A stretch of 64,000 nucleotides of DNA from Desulfofundulus thermosubterraneus DSM 16057. GTDB lineage: Bacteria > Bacillota > Desulfotomaculia > Desulfotomaculales > Desulfovirgulaceae. Positions 1 to 8,568 of this stretch are shown here, in pieces. A program made the position numbers and the translations under genes. Under the pieces are notes generated by a model. The model had not been told where the DNA came from. It saw nothing but the letters and a program-made list of their open reading frames with translations, and ran no database searches. Each line of letters begins with the position of its first letter. The first letter of the stretch is position 1. The stretch is from positions 39,594-103,593 of the forward strand of contig NZ_FQZM01000007.1 in assembly GCF_900142025.1 (NCBI RefSeq), in the 5' to 3' direction.

Positions 1-199
1 TGCCCGTTTTCTGGCCAGGCGTGCAGCGGCAGGAGTAGCCAGGGGGGAAAATCACAGGCTGGCGGTGGCAGCCGGGGAGTTCCGGTTAGGGCCGCGGGGA
101 GTGAGACAAATTTTTGCCCATATACGCCGGAGTTACCCTCATGGAAGCGGTACTGACGGTTAAGTTATCTTGCTTGAGAAACCATAGAGGGGGATTGTC

Positions 200-1252
200 A
201 TGCTTGACTTCGAGCTTGAAAACAACCAGTTCGCCAATATTAAGGTCATCGGGGTGGGAGGGGCAGGCAACAACGCCGTTAACCGGATGATCATGGCCGG
301 TTTGCGGGGAGTGGAATTCATTGCCGTTAACACCGATGCCCAGGCCCTCCAGCTGGCCCAAACCAGCAACAAAATTCAAATTGGGGCCAAGTTAACCAAA
401 GGGCTAGGTGCTGGTGCCAATCCGGAGATTGGGCAGAAGGCGGCTGAAGAGAGCCGGGATGATATCATCCAGGCTTTAAAGGGGGCAGATATGGTTTTTG
501 TTACTGCCGGTATGGGTGGCGGTACCGGTACCGGGGCGGCACCGGTGGTGGCCGAGGTGGCCAAGGAACTTGGTGCTTTGACTGTGGGGGTGGTGACCAA
601 GCCTTTCACCTTTGAAGGAAGGAAGCGGATGAACCAGGCGGAGATGGGAATTCAGAACCTTAAGGGTAAGGTGGATACCTTGATCACCATTCCCAACGAT
701 CGCTTGCTGCAGGTTATTGATAAGCATACCTCTATTGTTGAGGCTTTTCGCATAGCTGACGACGTTCTGCGCCAGGGTGTACAGGGCATTTCGGATTTGA
801 TTGCCGTACCCGGCTTGATTAACCTGGATTTTGCCGATGTGAAAACGATCATGAAGGATACCGGTTCCGCCCTCATGGGCATCGGAGTGGCCAGCGGTGA
901 GAACCGGGCCACCGAGGCCGCCCGCATGGCCATATCCAGCCCGTTGCTGGAAACTTCCATCGAAGGAGCCAGGGGCGTACTACTAAACATTACCGGTGGA
1001 ACCTCCCTGGGGCTCTTTGAGGTAAATGAGGCGGCGGAAATTATCTCCCAGGCTGCCGATCCCGAGGCCAACATTATTTTTGGTGCGGTCATCGATGAGC
1101 GCATGGAGGATGAAGTGCGGGTGACAGTTATTGCTACCGGTTTTGATCAAAGGGTGGTTAAAAAAGAACGGGCTAAAGATGAGTTAGAAATTAAGCCCTT
1201 TACCAGCCACGACGACCTTGACATTCCGGCCTTTTTGCGCCGGCGCAATTAG
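200..1252 (+). CDS. ftsZ: Cell division protein FtsZ
   Basis: Tubulin-like GTPase that polymerises into the cytoplasmic Z ring and recruits the division machinery. The 350-residue protein has the N-terminal nucleotide-binding [11 protein letters not shown] (residues 20-30), the tubulin signature GMGGGTGTG (104-112) and the T7 catalytic loop NLDFAD (208-213). It ends in a conserved tail, DIPAFLRRR, the usual docking peptide for FtsA and SepF. An AG-rich ribosome site (agaggggg) precedes the ATG. The linker before the tail is short, which is common in Clostridia. It is followed by spoIIGA-sigE-sigG, the standard Firmicute order. Family assignment is certain. Confidence 0.98.
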   Translation: MLDFELENNQFANIKVIGVGGAGNNAVNRMIMAGLRGVEFIAVNTDAQALQLAQTSNKIQIGAKLTKGLGAGANPEIGQKAAEESRDDIIQALKGADMVFVTAGMGGGTGTGAAPVVAEVAKELGALTVGVVTKPFTFEGRKRMNQAEMGIQNLKGKVDTLITIPNDRLLQVIDKHTSIVEAFRIADDVLRQGVQGISDLIAVPGLINLDFADVKTIMKDTGSALMGIGVASGENRATEAARMAISSPLLETSIEGARGVLLNITGGTSLGLFEVNEAAEIISQAADPEANIIFGAVIDERMEDEVRVTVIATGFDQRVVKKERAKDELEIKPFTSHDDLDIPAFLRRRN

Positions 1253-1288
1253 ATTTTGGGGTAGCGATTTTATAAACAAATTTGTTGC

Positions 1289-1318
1289 AAAAGCCGGTCG
1301 TAAGGACATGGCTTTTTT
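1289..1318 (+). terminator. Weak hairpin after ftsZ
   Basis: AAAAGCC (1289-1295) can pair with GGCTTTT (1310-1316), followed by a run of six T. The stem is only 7 bp with a 14-nt loop, so termination is probably partial. Confidence 0.35.
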
Positions 1319-1358
1319 ATTTTTTGTGCATAATAAAGCGGAAGGAGGAGATGCACAT

Positions 1359-1505
1359 TTGGAGCATCCGGAGCACGAGAAAACTGTAGAAGTAAAGGGA
1401 AATCGCAAGAAAGATCTTAACCGTATCAGGGGTACCCAGCGCCTGGTAGATCCCGAACGGGGGCCGGAGAATAAGAGAAAAAAAGAAAGCCTGGGAAACA
1501 TATAA
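1359..1505 (+). CDS. Possible small basic protein between ftsZ and spoIIGA
   Basis: A TTG-initiated frame of 48 codons. A strong ribosome site, aaggaggag (1342-1350), sits 8 bases before the TTG, which is the main reason to believe it is translated. The product is very charged (Glu/Lys/Arg rich), has no cysteine and no membrane segment, and resembles no family I recognise. The same ribosome site could instead serve the ATG at 1351, which yields only a 12-residue peptide in another frame. It lies between two hairpins, so it may be its own short transcript or the tail of the ftsZ message. Function unknown. Confidence 0.4.
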   Translation: MEHPEHEKTVEVKGNRKKDLNRIRGTQRLVDPERGPENKRKKESLGNI

Positions 1506-1519
1506 TGACATATTTTACC

Positions 1520-1557
1520 AGTCTGGTATAGTATAATAAGACCAGACTTTTCTTTTT
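1520..1557 (+). terminator. Rho-independent terminator before spoIIGA
   Basis: AGTCTGGT (1520-1527) pairs perfectly with ACCAGACT (1541-1548) and is followed by TTTCTTTTT. The 13-base loop contains a TATAAT-like string. It separates the ftsZ unit from the sporulation genes. Confidence 0.7.
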
Positions 1558-1645
1558 GCCCATTGATTTGTAAGGCTATCATAAAGATCTAGAGGTGGCC
1601 ATATAATGGTAGAGGGCTGTGCATGGCCAGGTGGGAGTGGGCTTG

Positions 1646-2557
1646 ATGACCGGTTACGTCGTCTATGTTGATCAGGTCCTGGCAGGCAATTTGCTCCTCA
1701 ATTATATTTTATTATGGACGGCCGGGCGACTATCACAGGTGAGGACAACTATATTCCGGCTGGTCTTATCCAGCGCCCTGGGCAGTGTATACGCTTTGTT
1801 CTTTTTTGTCCCGGGTTTTAACCAGTTATTTAGTTTGCCTTTTAAAATGTTCTTTTCCTCCTTAATGGTCGTGGGAGCTTTTGCCCCTCTGCCAGTGAAA
1901 AGACTGCTCTCCTGTCTTGTATTTTTTTACCTGTTGTCTTTTGCCCTGGGAGGCATCTGGCTCGGTTTTATTTATTTTCTTTATTCCAATAGCGATTTCG
2001 CTACCGCATTAAACCAGACGTTGCACATTATTCAGCGCTATTTCTGGCCCGGCCTTTTGCTGGCTCTCGCAACACTGGTCGGGGGAGGGCGTGTACTAGC
2101 CCTGTTGATGCAGTTACGGTTGGAGCAGCAGACGCACAGGGTGGGGCTGGTGGTGGAAGTGGAGGGGCGGCGGGTAGAGGTGTGTGGCCTGGTAGATACG
2201 GGTAACAGTTTAAGGGACCCCCTTACCGGTCACCCGGTGATTGTCGTAGAGTACACCGCCTTGCTGCCCATATTGCCTCCGGCGGTACGGCAAATTATCG
2301 AGGAGGCAGGGGATTCCAGCGACCTCTCCGGGCTGGCAGCCCTGGCCGGAACCGGCTGGGCGGCCCGCCTTTGTTTGATTCCCTTCCGCTCCGTGGGCCA
2401 GGAGCAGGGGATGCTGATTGGTATTCGACCGGACCGGGTGGAAATTCTCCAAAAAAACGGCAGTACCGGGGTTCATCAGGTGGTTGTGGGCATTTACAAG
2501 CATGCGCTGGGAAACTATCAAGCACTGGTACCCCCGGCAGTGGTCAAAGCAGCCTGA
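1646..2557 (+). CDS. spoIIGA: Pro-sigma-E processing protease SpoIIGA
   Basis: Membrane-bound aspartic protease that removes the pro-peptide of sigma-E in the mother cell after the SpoIIR signal arrives from the forespore. About 150 N-terminal residues form five hydrophobic segments. A cytoplasmic domain follows with the catalytic motif [11 protein letters not shown]. With the ATG at 1646 the aspartate is residue 184, close to Asp183 of the B. subtilis enzyme, and the N-terminus ([10 protein letters not shown]) lines up with known SpoIIGA. An in-frame ATG at 1619 would add nine residues that match nothing. A GGTGGGA-type ribosome site lies about 10 bases before 1646. The gene is followed after 37 bp by its substrate, sigE. 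Confidence 0.95.
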   Translation: MTGYVVYVDQVLAGNLLLNYILLWTAGRLSQVRTTIFRLVLSSALGSVYALFFFVPGFNQLFSLPFKMFFSSLMVVGAFAPLPVKRLLSCLVFFYLLSFALGGIWLGFIYFLYSNSDFATALNQTLHIIQRYFWPGLLLALATLVGGGRVLALLMQLRLEQQTHRVGLVVEVEGRRVEVCGLVDTGNSLRDPLTGHPVIVVEYTALLPILPPAVRQIIEEAGDSSDLSGLAALAGTGWAARLCLIPFRSVGQEQGMLIGIRPDRVEILQKNGSTGVHQVVVGIYKHALGNYQALVPPAVVKAA

Positions 2558-2594
2558 CGGACCGGGGACAATATTCAAGGTGGGGTGGGAAAGT

Positions 2595-3326
2595 ATGTCT
2601 TTGCCGAAAATTGTACAACTAAAGTGGCATTGCCGCTTGCTACTGATCAGGATGGCGGCCTGGTTGGGCTACCACCGGGAAATTTATTATGTAGGCAGCA
2701 GCGAGGCGCTCCCGCCACCCCTTTCCACCGATGAAGAATCCTTTTTGATTAACAAGCTGGAGGCCGGGGACAACGCCGTACGCACCGTGCTCATTGAACG
2801 CAACCTTCGTTTGGTGGTGTATATAGCCCGCAAGTTTGAAAATACCGGCGTGGGGATAGAGGACCTTGTTTCCATTGGAACCATTGGTTTAATTAAAGCG
2901 GTAAACACCTTTGACCCCGCAAAAAAAATCAAGCTGGCCACCTATGCTTCCCGGTGCATTGAAAACGAAATTCTCATGTACCTGCGCCGGAACAATAAAA
3001 CCCGGGCTGAGGTATCCTTCGATGAACCCCTGAACATTGACTGGGAGGGTAACGAGCTATTGCTATCCGATGTGCTGGGTACGGAAAACGATATTATCTA
3101 CAAATATATTGAAGATGAGATAGATAAAAAGCTTTTGTATATGGCCCTGAACAAATTGACCGGCCGGGAACGCAAGATTATGGAACTACGTTTCGGCTTG
3201 AACAACGGGGTAGAAAAGACTCAAAAGGAGGTGGCCGACTTACTGGGTATTTCCCAGTCCTACATTTCCCGGCTGGAAAAGAGAATTATCAAGCGTCTAA
3301 AGAAGGAAATGCACCGGCTGGAATAG
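2595..3326 (+). CDS. sigE: RNA polymerase sigma-E factor precursor (mother-cell sporulation)
   Basis: Mother-cell-specific sporulation sigma factor, made as an inactive precursor. The 243-residue protein begins with an amphipathic pro-region of about 30 residues and then enters the conserved [13 protein letters not shown] segment, where SpoIIGA cleaves. Region 2 carries [19 protein letters not shown] and the -10-binding [19 protein letters not shown]. Region 4 has the helix-turn-helix [22 protein letters not shown]. The ATG at 2595 has ggtggggtggg upstream; the frame stays open further 5' but that extension overlaps the end of spoIIGA and matches nothing. Co-transcription with spoIIGA is likely. 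Confidence 0.97.
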   Translation: MSLPKIVQLKWHCRLLLIRMAAWLGYHREIYYVGSSEALPPPLSTDEESFLINKLEAGDNAVRTVLIERNLRLVVYIARKFENTGVGIEDLVSIGTIGLIKAVNTFDPAKKIKLATYASRCIENEILMYLRRNNKTRAEVSFDEPLNIDWEGNELLLSDVLGTENDIIYKYIEDEIDKKLLYMALNKLTGRERKIMELRFGLNNGVEKTQKEVADLLGISQSYISRLEKRIIKRLKKEMHRLE

Positions 3327-3371
3327 GGTGGCTTAAGTGCTCCAAAGTCCGCCGGGTCTTTTTTTATCCAT

Positions 3372-3401
3372 GTATAAAGGCAGGGGGTCGGGGTAATAAT
3401 G
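3372..3401 (+). promoter_or_regulatory. Sigma-F type promoter for sigG
   Basis: GTATA (3372-3376), a 15-base spacer, and GGTAATAATG (3392-3401) match the B. subtilis sigma-F consensus GYWTA-N15-GGNRANANTR at every defined position. It lies 50 bases before the sigG start. Transcription of sigG by sigma-F is established in B. subtilis. Confidence 0.8.
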
Positions 3402-3450
3402 AGGTTATGGCCAAACGCATAAAAACTTGAAAAGAGGTGGGCGGTCTTCC

Positions 3451-4224
3451 ATGCTGCTGAACAAGGTAGAGATCAGTGGTGTGAACACCTCAAAACTCCC
3501 CCTGTTAACGGGGGCCCAGATGCGCCAGTTATTCGAAGCAATGCATAATGGAGACCAGGAAGCCCGAACCCAGTTGATTAATGGTAACCTGCGCTTGGTC
3601 CTTTCGGTAATCCAGCGGTTTACCAACCGCGGTGAATATGTGGACGACCTCTTTCAGGTGGGTTGCATCGGATTGATGAAGGCGATCGATAATTTTGACC
3701 TCTCCCAGAACGTTAAGTTTTCCACCTACGCCGTTCCCATGATCATTGGTGAAATCCGGCGTTATTTAAGAGACAACAATTCCATTCGCGTAAGCCGCTC
3801 TTTAAGGGATATTGCCTATAAAGCCCTGCAGGTAAGAGACAACCTGGTAAACAAGTATTCCCGGGAACCGTCGATTAACGAAATTGCCGGGGAATTGAAG
3901 CTGCCCCGGGAGGAAATAGTTTTTGCCCTGGATGCCATCCAAGAACCCATTTCCCTCTTTGAACCTATCTATCATGACGGCGGGGACCCCATCTTTGTCA
4001 TGGACCAGATAAAGGACGAAAAAAACCACGACCATAACTGGCTGGAAGGCATCGCCATCAGGGATGCCTTGAGAAGGTTGAGTGACCGGGAAAAATTAAT
4101 TCTCACCTTGCGCTTTTACGAGGGGAAAACACAGATGGAGGTGGCGGAAGAGATCGGCATTTCCCAGGCTCAGGTATCCCGCCTGGAAAAGGCCGCTTTA
4201 AATAACATGCGCAAATATTTATAG
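3451..4224 (+). CDS. sigG: RNA polymerase sigma-G factor (late forespore)
   Basis: Forespore sigma factor of late sporulation, which drives SASP and germination genes. The 257-residue protein opens with the family hallmark NKVEISGVNTSKLP, which binds anti-sigma partners. It has a complete region 2 (LVNGNLRLVLSVIQRF-like; VKFSTYAVPMIIGEIRRYLRD), region 3 and the region 4 helix-turn-helix TQMEVAEEIGISQAQVSRLEK. The ATG at 3451 is chosen because aagaggtgg lies 10 bases upstream and the N-terminus then matches B. subtilis SigG; a TTG at 3427 would place eight unrelated residues in front. A sigma-F promoter at 3372-3401 explains its timing. Confidence 0.97.
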   Translation: MLLNKVEISGVNTSKLPLLTGAQMRQLFEAMHNGDQEARTQLINGNLRLVLSVIQRFTNRGEYVDDLFQVGCIGLMKAIDNFDLSQNVKFSTYAVPMIIGEIRRYLRDNNSIRVSRSLRDIAYKALQVRDNLVNKYSREPSINEIAGELKLPREEIVFALDAIQEPISLFEPIYHDGGDPIFVMDQIKDEKNHDHNWLEGIAIRDALRRLSDREKLILTLRFYEGKTQMEVAEEIGISQAQVSRLEKAALNNMRKYL

Positions 4225-4329
4225 GTTTTGTTTTGGCATTTCTTTCTGCCGCCGGTATTGTCCCTTCTGACCGTTCCCAGGAGGCAAAACTCACCGGTGC
4301 TTTGCTTTTTTGTGCCCCCATTACTCCAG

Positions 4330-4359
4330 GTTTAAGCTGTCGAAATACGGGTAAAACTA
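4330..4359 (+). promoter_or_regulatory. Sigma-F type promoter for spoIIR
   Basis: GTTTA (4330-4334), 15 bases, then GGTAAAACTA (4350-4359) fits GYWTA-N15-GGNRANANTR without a mismatch. It is 46 bases before the spoIIR start, nearly the same distance as the site before sigG. spoIIR is a classic sigma-F gene. Confidence 0.8.
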
Positions 4360-4405
4360 GGGGTAGAACAAATATTTGCAAGTTAAGTAATGGGGGAACG
4401 AGAAA

Positions 4406-5287
4406 ATGCTCTCGCAAAGGCGGATCGGCTTTTGGGTTGCGGGTGTGCTGGTGGTGACGCTGCTGGCTAGCTGGGGTTGGTACCGGCATGTCATGGATAA
4501 CCCCTACCGTCCCGATCACCTGATCCGCTTCCATGTGATTGCCAACAGCAATTCGCCTGCCGACCAGGCGCTGAAATTCCGGGTGCGGGATGTGCTTGTC
4601 CAGTCCATGACCCCTCGCTTCCAGCAGGCCCGTGATATTGAAGAAGCCAGGATCATTGCCCGGACCTACCTGGATTACATGGAGCAACTGGCTAGGCAAG
4701 CAATCCGCGACGCCGGGGCGGACTACCCCGTTACCGTGTCCCTGGGTCACTACCGGTTTCCGGCAAAAACCTATCACGTGGCTAATGCCAACCCGGGGAG
4801 AGTTCATGACCTGACCCTGCCTGCCGGCGAATATGAAGCGGTGCGAGTGGTCATCGGCCGGGGTGCCGGGGCCAACTGGTGGTGCGTGTTATTCCCTCCT
4901 CTATGTTTTGTAGATGTTCAAAATGCTGCCGGACCTTGTACCGGTGAACGGGAAAACCCGCCCCGGCGGGACTCCGGGTTGAAGCACGATCCAGCAAAAG
5001 AAGGTGCGGAGCAAAAACCTTCCTCTCCGTCGGATGAAGGTGCCGCGGCGGGTGTAAAGGCGGAGCCGGCTTTTAAATGGACCGGGCCCCCCGCCGTAGC
5101 CACCTTGGCTCCCACCCACCGGAACGGCCAAGGCGAGGGTACCATTTTAAGAGCAAATTCCTCCGACGGTACCCCCGTGGAATTTCGCTTCCGCATCCTG
5201 GACTTGTTTGCCGGTGCGCAGGGCTGGTTTAATCGTCTCTGGAGTGCCCGGCACTCACCGTTTTCAGGTAACTACGCAGGAGATTAA
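4406..5287 (+). CDS. spoIIR: Stage II sporulation protein SpoIIR
   Basis: Secreted forespore signal that activates SpoIIGA across the septum, so that pro-sigma-E is cleaved in the mother cell. An N-terminal hydrophobic segment (about residues 8-24) acts as a signal peptide or anchor. The conserved core contains IRFHVIANSNSPADQALK, a YPVTVSLGHYRFPAKTY strand, LPAGEYEAVRVVIG and NWWCVLFPPLCF. At 293 residues it is about 70 longer than B. subtilis SpoIIR (224). The extra C-terminal part is low-complexity, rich in Pro/Gly/Lys/Glu. The ATG has gggggaacgag upstream. Its partners spoIIGA and sigE lie just upstream. Confidence 0.93.
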   Translation: MLSQRRIGFWVAGVLVVTLLASWGWYRHVMDNPYRPDHLIRFHVIANSNSPADQALKFRVRDVLVQSMTPRFQQARDIEEARIIARTYLDYMEQLARQAIRDAGADYPVTVSLGHYRFPAKTYHVANANPGRVHDLTLPAGEYEAVRVVIGRGAGANWWCVLFPPLCFVDVQNAAGPCTGERENPPRRDSGLKHDPAKEGAEQKPSSPSDEGAAAGVKAEPAFKWTGPPAVATLAPTHRNGQGEGTILRANSSDGTPVEFRFRILDLFAGAQGWFNRLWSARHSPFSGNYAGD

Positions 5288-5362
5288 AACCGCATATAGC
5301 CAGTCCGCACCATTAGATAACCCTTATTTAGGTGAGTCCCGGGTTCAGCCTGCCTACCTGGC

Positions 5363-5377
5363 GGCATATAATATGCC
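5363..5377. repeat. Palindrome before ylmC
   Basis: GGCATAT-A-ATATGCC is a perfect 7-bp inverted repeat, 14 bases before the ylmC start. It could be an operator. CATATAAT also resembles a sporulation -10 element, but I find no matching -35. Confidence 0.35.
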
Positions 5378-5391
5378 AGGGGGTGCAGGCA

Positions 5392-5688
5392 ATGGTAAAG
5401 GTATCGGATTTGCGCATGCGGGAAGTAATTAACATTGCTGACGGGCGCCGTATGGGGCCGATTAAGGATATTGACATTGACCTGGAACAGGGGCGTATCA
5501 GCGCTATCATTCTCCCCGGTCAGGGGAATCGCCTTTTAGGGTTGTTCGGCCGGGAAGAGGAAATTGTGGTCCCCTGGCATAAAATTAAAAAAATCGGCCT
5601 GGACGTAATCCTAATCGATTTGCGGGATGTTACTGACGTGCGACCCGAGGGTGGTTTTCCGGCCAACGGGAAAGAACGATATTTCTAA
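5392..5688 (+). CDS. ylmC: YlmC/YmxH family sporulation protein (PRC-barrel)
   Basis: Small PRC-barrel protein of 98 residues, found in endospore formers and usually annotated as YlmC/YmxH; its biochemical role is unknown. Visible family features are the opening VKVSDLRMREVINIADGRRMG, the IDLEQGRISAIILPG strand, the glycine turn LLGLFGREEEIVVPW and the closing DVILIDL. The ATG at 5392 follows a gggggtgcagg ribosome site and matches the N-terminus of B. subtilis YlmC; longer in-frame starts add non-homologous residues. It follows spoIIR by 104 bp and ends before a long terminator, so it closes the sporulation block. Confidence 0.85.
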   Translation: MVKVSDLRMREVINIADGRRMGPIKDIDIDLEQGRISAIILPGQGNRLLGLFGREEEIVVPWHKIKKIGLDVILIDLRDVTDVRPEGGFPANGKERYF

Positions 5689-5777
5689 GAAGAAATTCCT
5701 AATTTCAGTTTCTGGCCCGGGTGGCAACTGTCCTGGATTGATAAAGTAGGAGACAAGCATCATCGCAACGGAAAAAT

Positions 5778-5860
5778 GTGAAAAGGGTGCCTCTGGTAGA
5801 CCAAGGAGGAGGAAATTATTTCTGGTTTCGCGAGGGGTACCCTTTTCACGTTTTTGTTTT
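5778..5860 (+). terminator. Long terminator hairpin between ylmC and nrdR
   Basis: GTGAAAAGGGT (5778-5788) pairs perfectly with ACCCTTTTCAC (5839-5849), followed by GTTTTTGTTTT. The 50-base interior includes a CCTC/GAGG pair and an aaggaggagg string. Confidence 0.7.
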
Positions 5861-5910
5861 ACCCCTATATATAGTATAATGTCTTCACCAGCTGTACTAT
5901 ATATGTGAAG
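5861..5910 (+). promoter_or_regulatory. Tandem NrdR boxes overlapping the nrdR promoter
   Basis: Two AT-rich palindromic cores, CTATATATAG (5865-5874) and ACTATATATGT (5896-5906), have centres 32 bp apart, about three helical turns. This is the pair arrangement typical of NrdR operators. A TATAAT -10 (5875-5880) overlaps the first box, so binding would block transcription of the nrdR-nrdD-nrdG unit. Confidence 0.75.
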
Positions 5911-5962
5911 AAAAGTGATTATTTATCCCCGGGCCCGTGATGGAAAAGAGTGGTGAAGCAGC

Positions 5963-6427
5963 GTGCGCTGTCCCTTTTGCGGTTTTTCGGAAAGCCGGGT
6001 GCTGGATTCCCGCTCGGCGGAGGATGGTTATTCCATACGCCGCCGGAGGGAATGCGCGGGATGCGCCCGGCGGTTTACCACCTACGAGAGGGTGGATGAG
6101 CTTCCCCTGGTGGTGGTAAAAAAGGACGGCCGGCGGGAGGTTTTTAGTCGCAATAAACTCCTCGCCGGGCTGGTGAAGGCCTGCCAAAAGCGTCCCGTAT
6201 CCATGGCCGCCCTGGAGGCCCTGGTGGACGAGGTGGAGCGCACATTGCGCAGCACAGCGGAGCTGGAGGTTTCCAGCCGGCAAATCGGCGAAATGATTAT
6301 GGAACGGCTGCGTGTGCTTGATGAAGTGGCTTATGTACGCTTTGCCTCGGTTTACCGGGAGTTCCGGGATGTACAGGAATTTTTACAGGAAATCCAGCGC
6401 TTATCCGAAAACGCCGTAAAAGTTTAG
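5963..6427 (+). CDS. nrdR: Transcriptional repressor NrdR
   Basis: ATP/dATP-sensing repressor of ribonucleotide reductase genes. The 154-residue protein has the N-terminal zinc ribbon [17 protein letters not shown] plus [14 protein letters not shown] (four Cys), then an ATP-cone domain from about residue 46 ([22 protein letters not shown]). It ends with the conserved [19 protein letters not shown]. The GTG start follows an agagtggtgaag site. It sits directly downstream of paired NrdR boxes and upstream of nrdD, implying autoregulation and control of the class III reductase. Length and motifs are typical. Confidence 0.96.
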   Translation: MRCPFCGFSESRVLDSRSAEDGYSIRRRRECAGCARRFTTYERVDELPLVVVKKDGRREVFSRNKLLAGLVKACQKRPVSMAALEALVDEVERTLRSTAELEVSSRQIGEMIMERLRVLDEVAYVRFASVYREFRDVQEFLQEIQRLSENAVKV

Positions 6428-6525
6428 CTTAAACTGTAGCAGCTGGAGTTACAAGTCAGATCTTTTACATAAAAAGGCAGGACGCTGGATATTTATCCAG
6501 ACCTTAGTTAGAGGAGGAAACAAAT

Positions 6526-8544
6526 TTGTTCAAGGTTATCCGCAAACGGGATGGGCGGGAAGTGCCCTTCGATGAGACCAAAATTACCGATGCCATCTTT
6601 AAGGCCGCCCGGGCGGTAGGGGGTGAGGACCGTCAGACGGCCATGGAGCTCACCATTGAGGTCCTCAAGATGCTCAAAAAGAAATACAACGGCCAGGTCT
6701 TCGGCGTGGAAGATGTCCAGGACGTGGTGGAAAAGGTGCTCATTGAAGCTGGTCACGCCCGCACGGCCAAGGCCTATATTCTCTACCGGGACAAGCGAAC
6801 CCGCATCCGGGAAGCCAAAGGTGATTTAATGGATGCGGTGGAGGAAATCCTGGCGGAAACCAACCGGGAAAATGCCAATGTGGGCAATTCCCCCTCGGCC
6901 AAAATGTTGCAGATTGCCAGTGCAGCCAGCAAGAAATATTACCTTACCCGCCTTCTGGACGAGGATTTTTCCAATGCCCATATGCGGGGAGACATCCACA
7001 TCCACGATCTCGACTGGTACGCAAAAACCTTGAACTGCCTGCAACTGCCCCTGGACAGGCTGTTAACCGAAGGCTTTAATACCGGTCACGGGTATATCCG
7101 GCCCCCGAAACGGCCAACTTCGGCTACAGCCCTGGCGGCAATCATTTTGCAGAGTTCACAAAACGATATGTTTGGCGGGCAGTCCTTTCCCTTCTTTGAC
7201 CGGCAAATGGCTCCCTTTGTAGAAGATGCTGATGAAAGCGAGACATTCCAGGCCATGGAAGCTCTGGTGTACAACCTCAATTCCATGCACTCCCGAGCGG
7301 GGAGCCAGGTGCCGTTTTCCAGCATCAACCTGGGCACCGATACTTCCGAGGCCGGGCGTAAGGTAACCCGCAACTTGCTTTTGGCCTACGAGGCCGGGCT
7401 GGGGAGAGGGGAAAACCCCATTTTCCCCAATATCATTTTCCGTGTACAGAAGGGGGTCAACTTTGAACCCGGGGACCCGAACTATGATTTGTTCCAGTTA
7501 GCCATTCGGGTAGCCAGCAAACGGTTGAATCCTTCCTTTGCCTTTATGGATTCTTCTTTCAACCGTCCTTACGGTGATCAGGTGGCCTATATGGGCTGCC
7601 GTAGCCGGGTGATGGCTAACAGGCGGGGCCCGGAGGTCACGCCGGGTAGAGGGAACCTGTCCTTCACCACTATCAATCTGCCCCGGCTGGGCATAAGGGC
7701 CGAACGAAATCTCAAGCGGTTCTATGGGCTTTTATCGGAGGTTATGGACCTGGCAATCAGGCAGCTTTACCATCGCTTCCGGGTGCAGGCCAGGCTCAAG
7801 GTTAAGGACATGCCCTTTGTCATGGGGCAGGGCATTTACCTGGGTTCGGAAGGGCTGAAGGATGACGATTGTATCGAACCGGCTATTGTCAACGGCACCC
7901 TGGCAATGGGCTTTATCGGTCTGGCCGAAGCCCTGGTGGCTTTAACCGGGCGGCATCACGGCCAAAGCGAGGAATCCCAGGCCATCGGCCAGGAGATTGT
8001 GGCCTTTATGCGCCGGCGTATTGATGAGGCCTGTGAGGAATATGACCTGAACTATACCCTGTTGGCCACACCGGCCGAGGGGCTTTCCGGGCGATTTGTG
8101 TACTTAGACCGGCGGGAGTTTGGCATTATTCCCGGGGTGACGGACCGGGAATATTACACCAACTCTTTCCATATACCGGTATACTATCCCATTAGCAGCT
8201 TTGAGAAAATCAGCCTGGAAGGCCCCTACCATAAATATTGCAATGCCGGGCACATCAGCTATGTGGAAATGGCCTCGCCGCCGGTACACAACCCTGAGGC
8301 GGTGGAAGCCATTATCCGCCACATGGCTGCCAGCGACATGGGTTATGCGGCCATTAACTTCCCGGTAGACTTCTGTACCAGCTGCAACTTAATGGGCGTA
8401 ATTAACGAAAACAATTGCCCCCGCTGCGGGTCGGCAGCTATTCGGCGGGTGCGGCGGATTACCGGTTACCTTTCCACCGTCGACCGCTTCAACGACAGCA
8501 AGGTGGCGGAATTAAACGACCGTTTGCCCCACAGCTTGAGTTAG
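6526..8544 (+). CDS. nrdD: Anaerobic (class III) ribonucleoside-triphosphate reductase
   Basis: Glycyl-radical enzyme that reduces ribonucleoside triphosphates to deoxy forms without oxygen. The 672-residue protein starts with an ATP-cone (FKVIRKRDGREVPFDETKI, about 1-95), the allosteric site, then the 10-stranded barrel. Near the C-terminus Cys617, Cys620, Cys631 and Cys634 form a zinc site, followed by the radical loop RRITGYLSTVDRFNDSK with Gly647 as the radical residue. The TTG start has gaggagga 7 bases upstream. It is in an operon with its repressor nrdR (upstream) and activase nrdG (downstream, 24 bp). No aerobic reductase is seen in this window. Confidence 0.97.
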   Translation: MFKVIRKRDGREVPFDETKITDAIFKAARAVGGEDRQTAMELTIEVLKMLKKKYNGQVFGVEDVQDVVEKVLIEAGHARTAKAYILYRDKRTRIREAKGDLMDAVEEILAETNRENANVGNSPSAKMLQIASAASKKYYLTRLLDEDFSNAHMRGDIHIHDLDWYAKTLNCLQLPLDRLLTEGFNTGHGYIRPPKRPTSATALAAIILQSSQNDMFGGQSFPFFDRQMAPFVEDADESETFQAMEALVYNLNSMHSRAGSQVPFSSINLGTDTSEAGRKVTRNLLLAYEAGLGRGENPIFPNIIFRVQKGVNFEPGDPNYDLFQLAIRVASKRLNPSFAFMDSSFNRPYGDQVAYMGCRSRVMANRRGPEVTPGRGNLSFTTINLPRLGIRAERNLKRFYGLLSEVMDLAIRQLYHRFRVQARLKVKDMPFVMGQGIYLGSEGLKDDDCIEPAIVNGTLAMGFIGLAEALVALTGRHHGQSEESQAIGQEIVAFMRRRIDEACEEYDLNYTLLATPAEGLSGRFVYLDRREFGIIPGVTDREYYTNSFHIPVYYPISSFEKISLEGPYHKYCNAGHISYVEMASPPVHNPEAVEAIIRHMAASDMGYAAINFPVDFCTSCNLMGVINENNCPRCGSAAIRRVRRITGYLSTVDRFNDSKVAELNDRLPHSLS

Positions 8545-8568
8545 ATGCTCTGGCGAGGAGAGGTACTT

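Noticed and set aside
2..163. Open frame from the window edge to a TAA at 161
   Set aside because: ftsA is expected here, but the 53 codons show no FtsA tail I can recognise, so I do not annotate a partial gene.
5827..5835. Ribosome-site-like aaggaggagg at 5802 inside the terminator loop
   Set aside because: No start codon with a meaningful frame follows; it lies in the interior of the hairpin.
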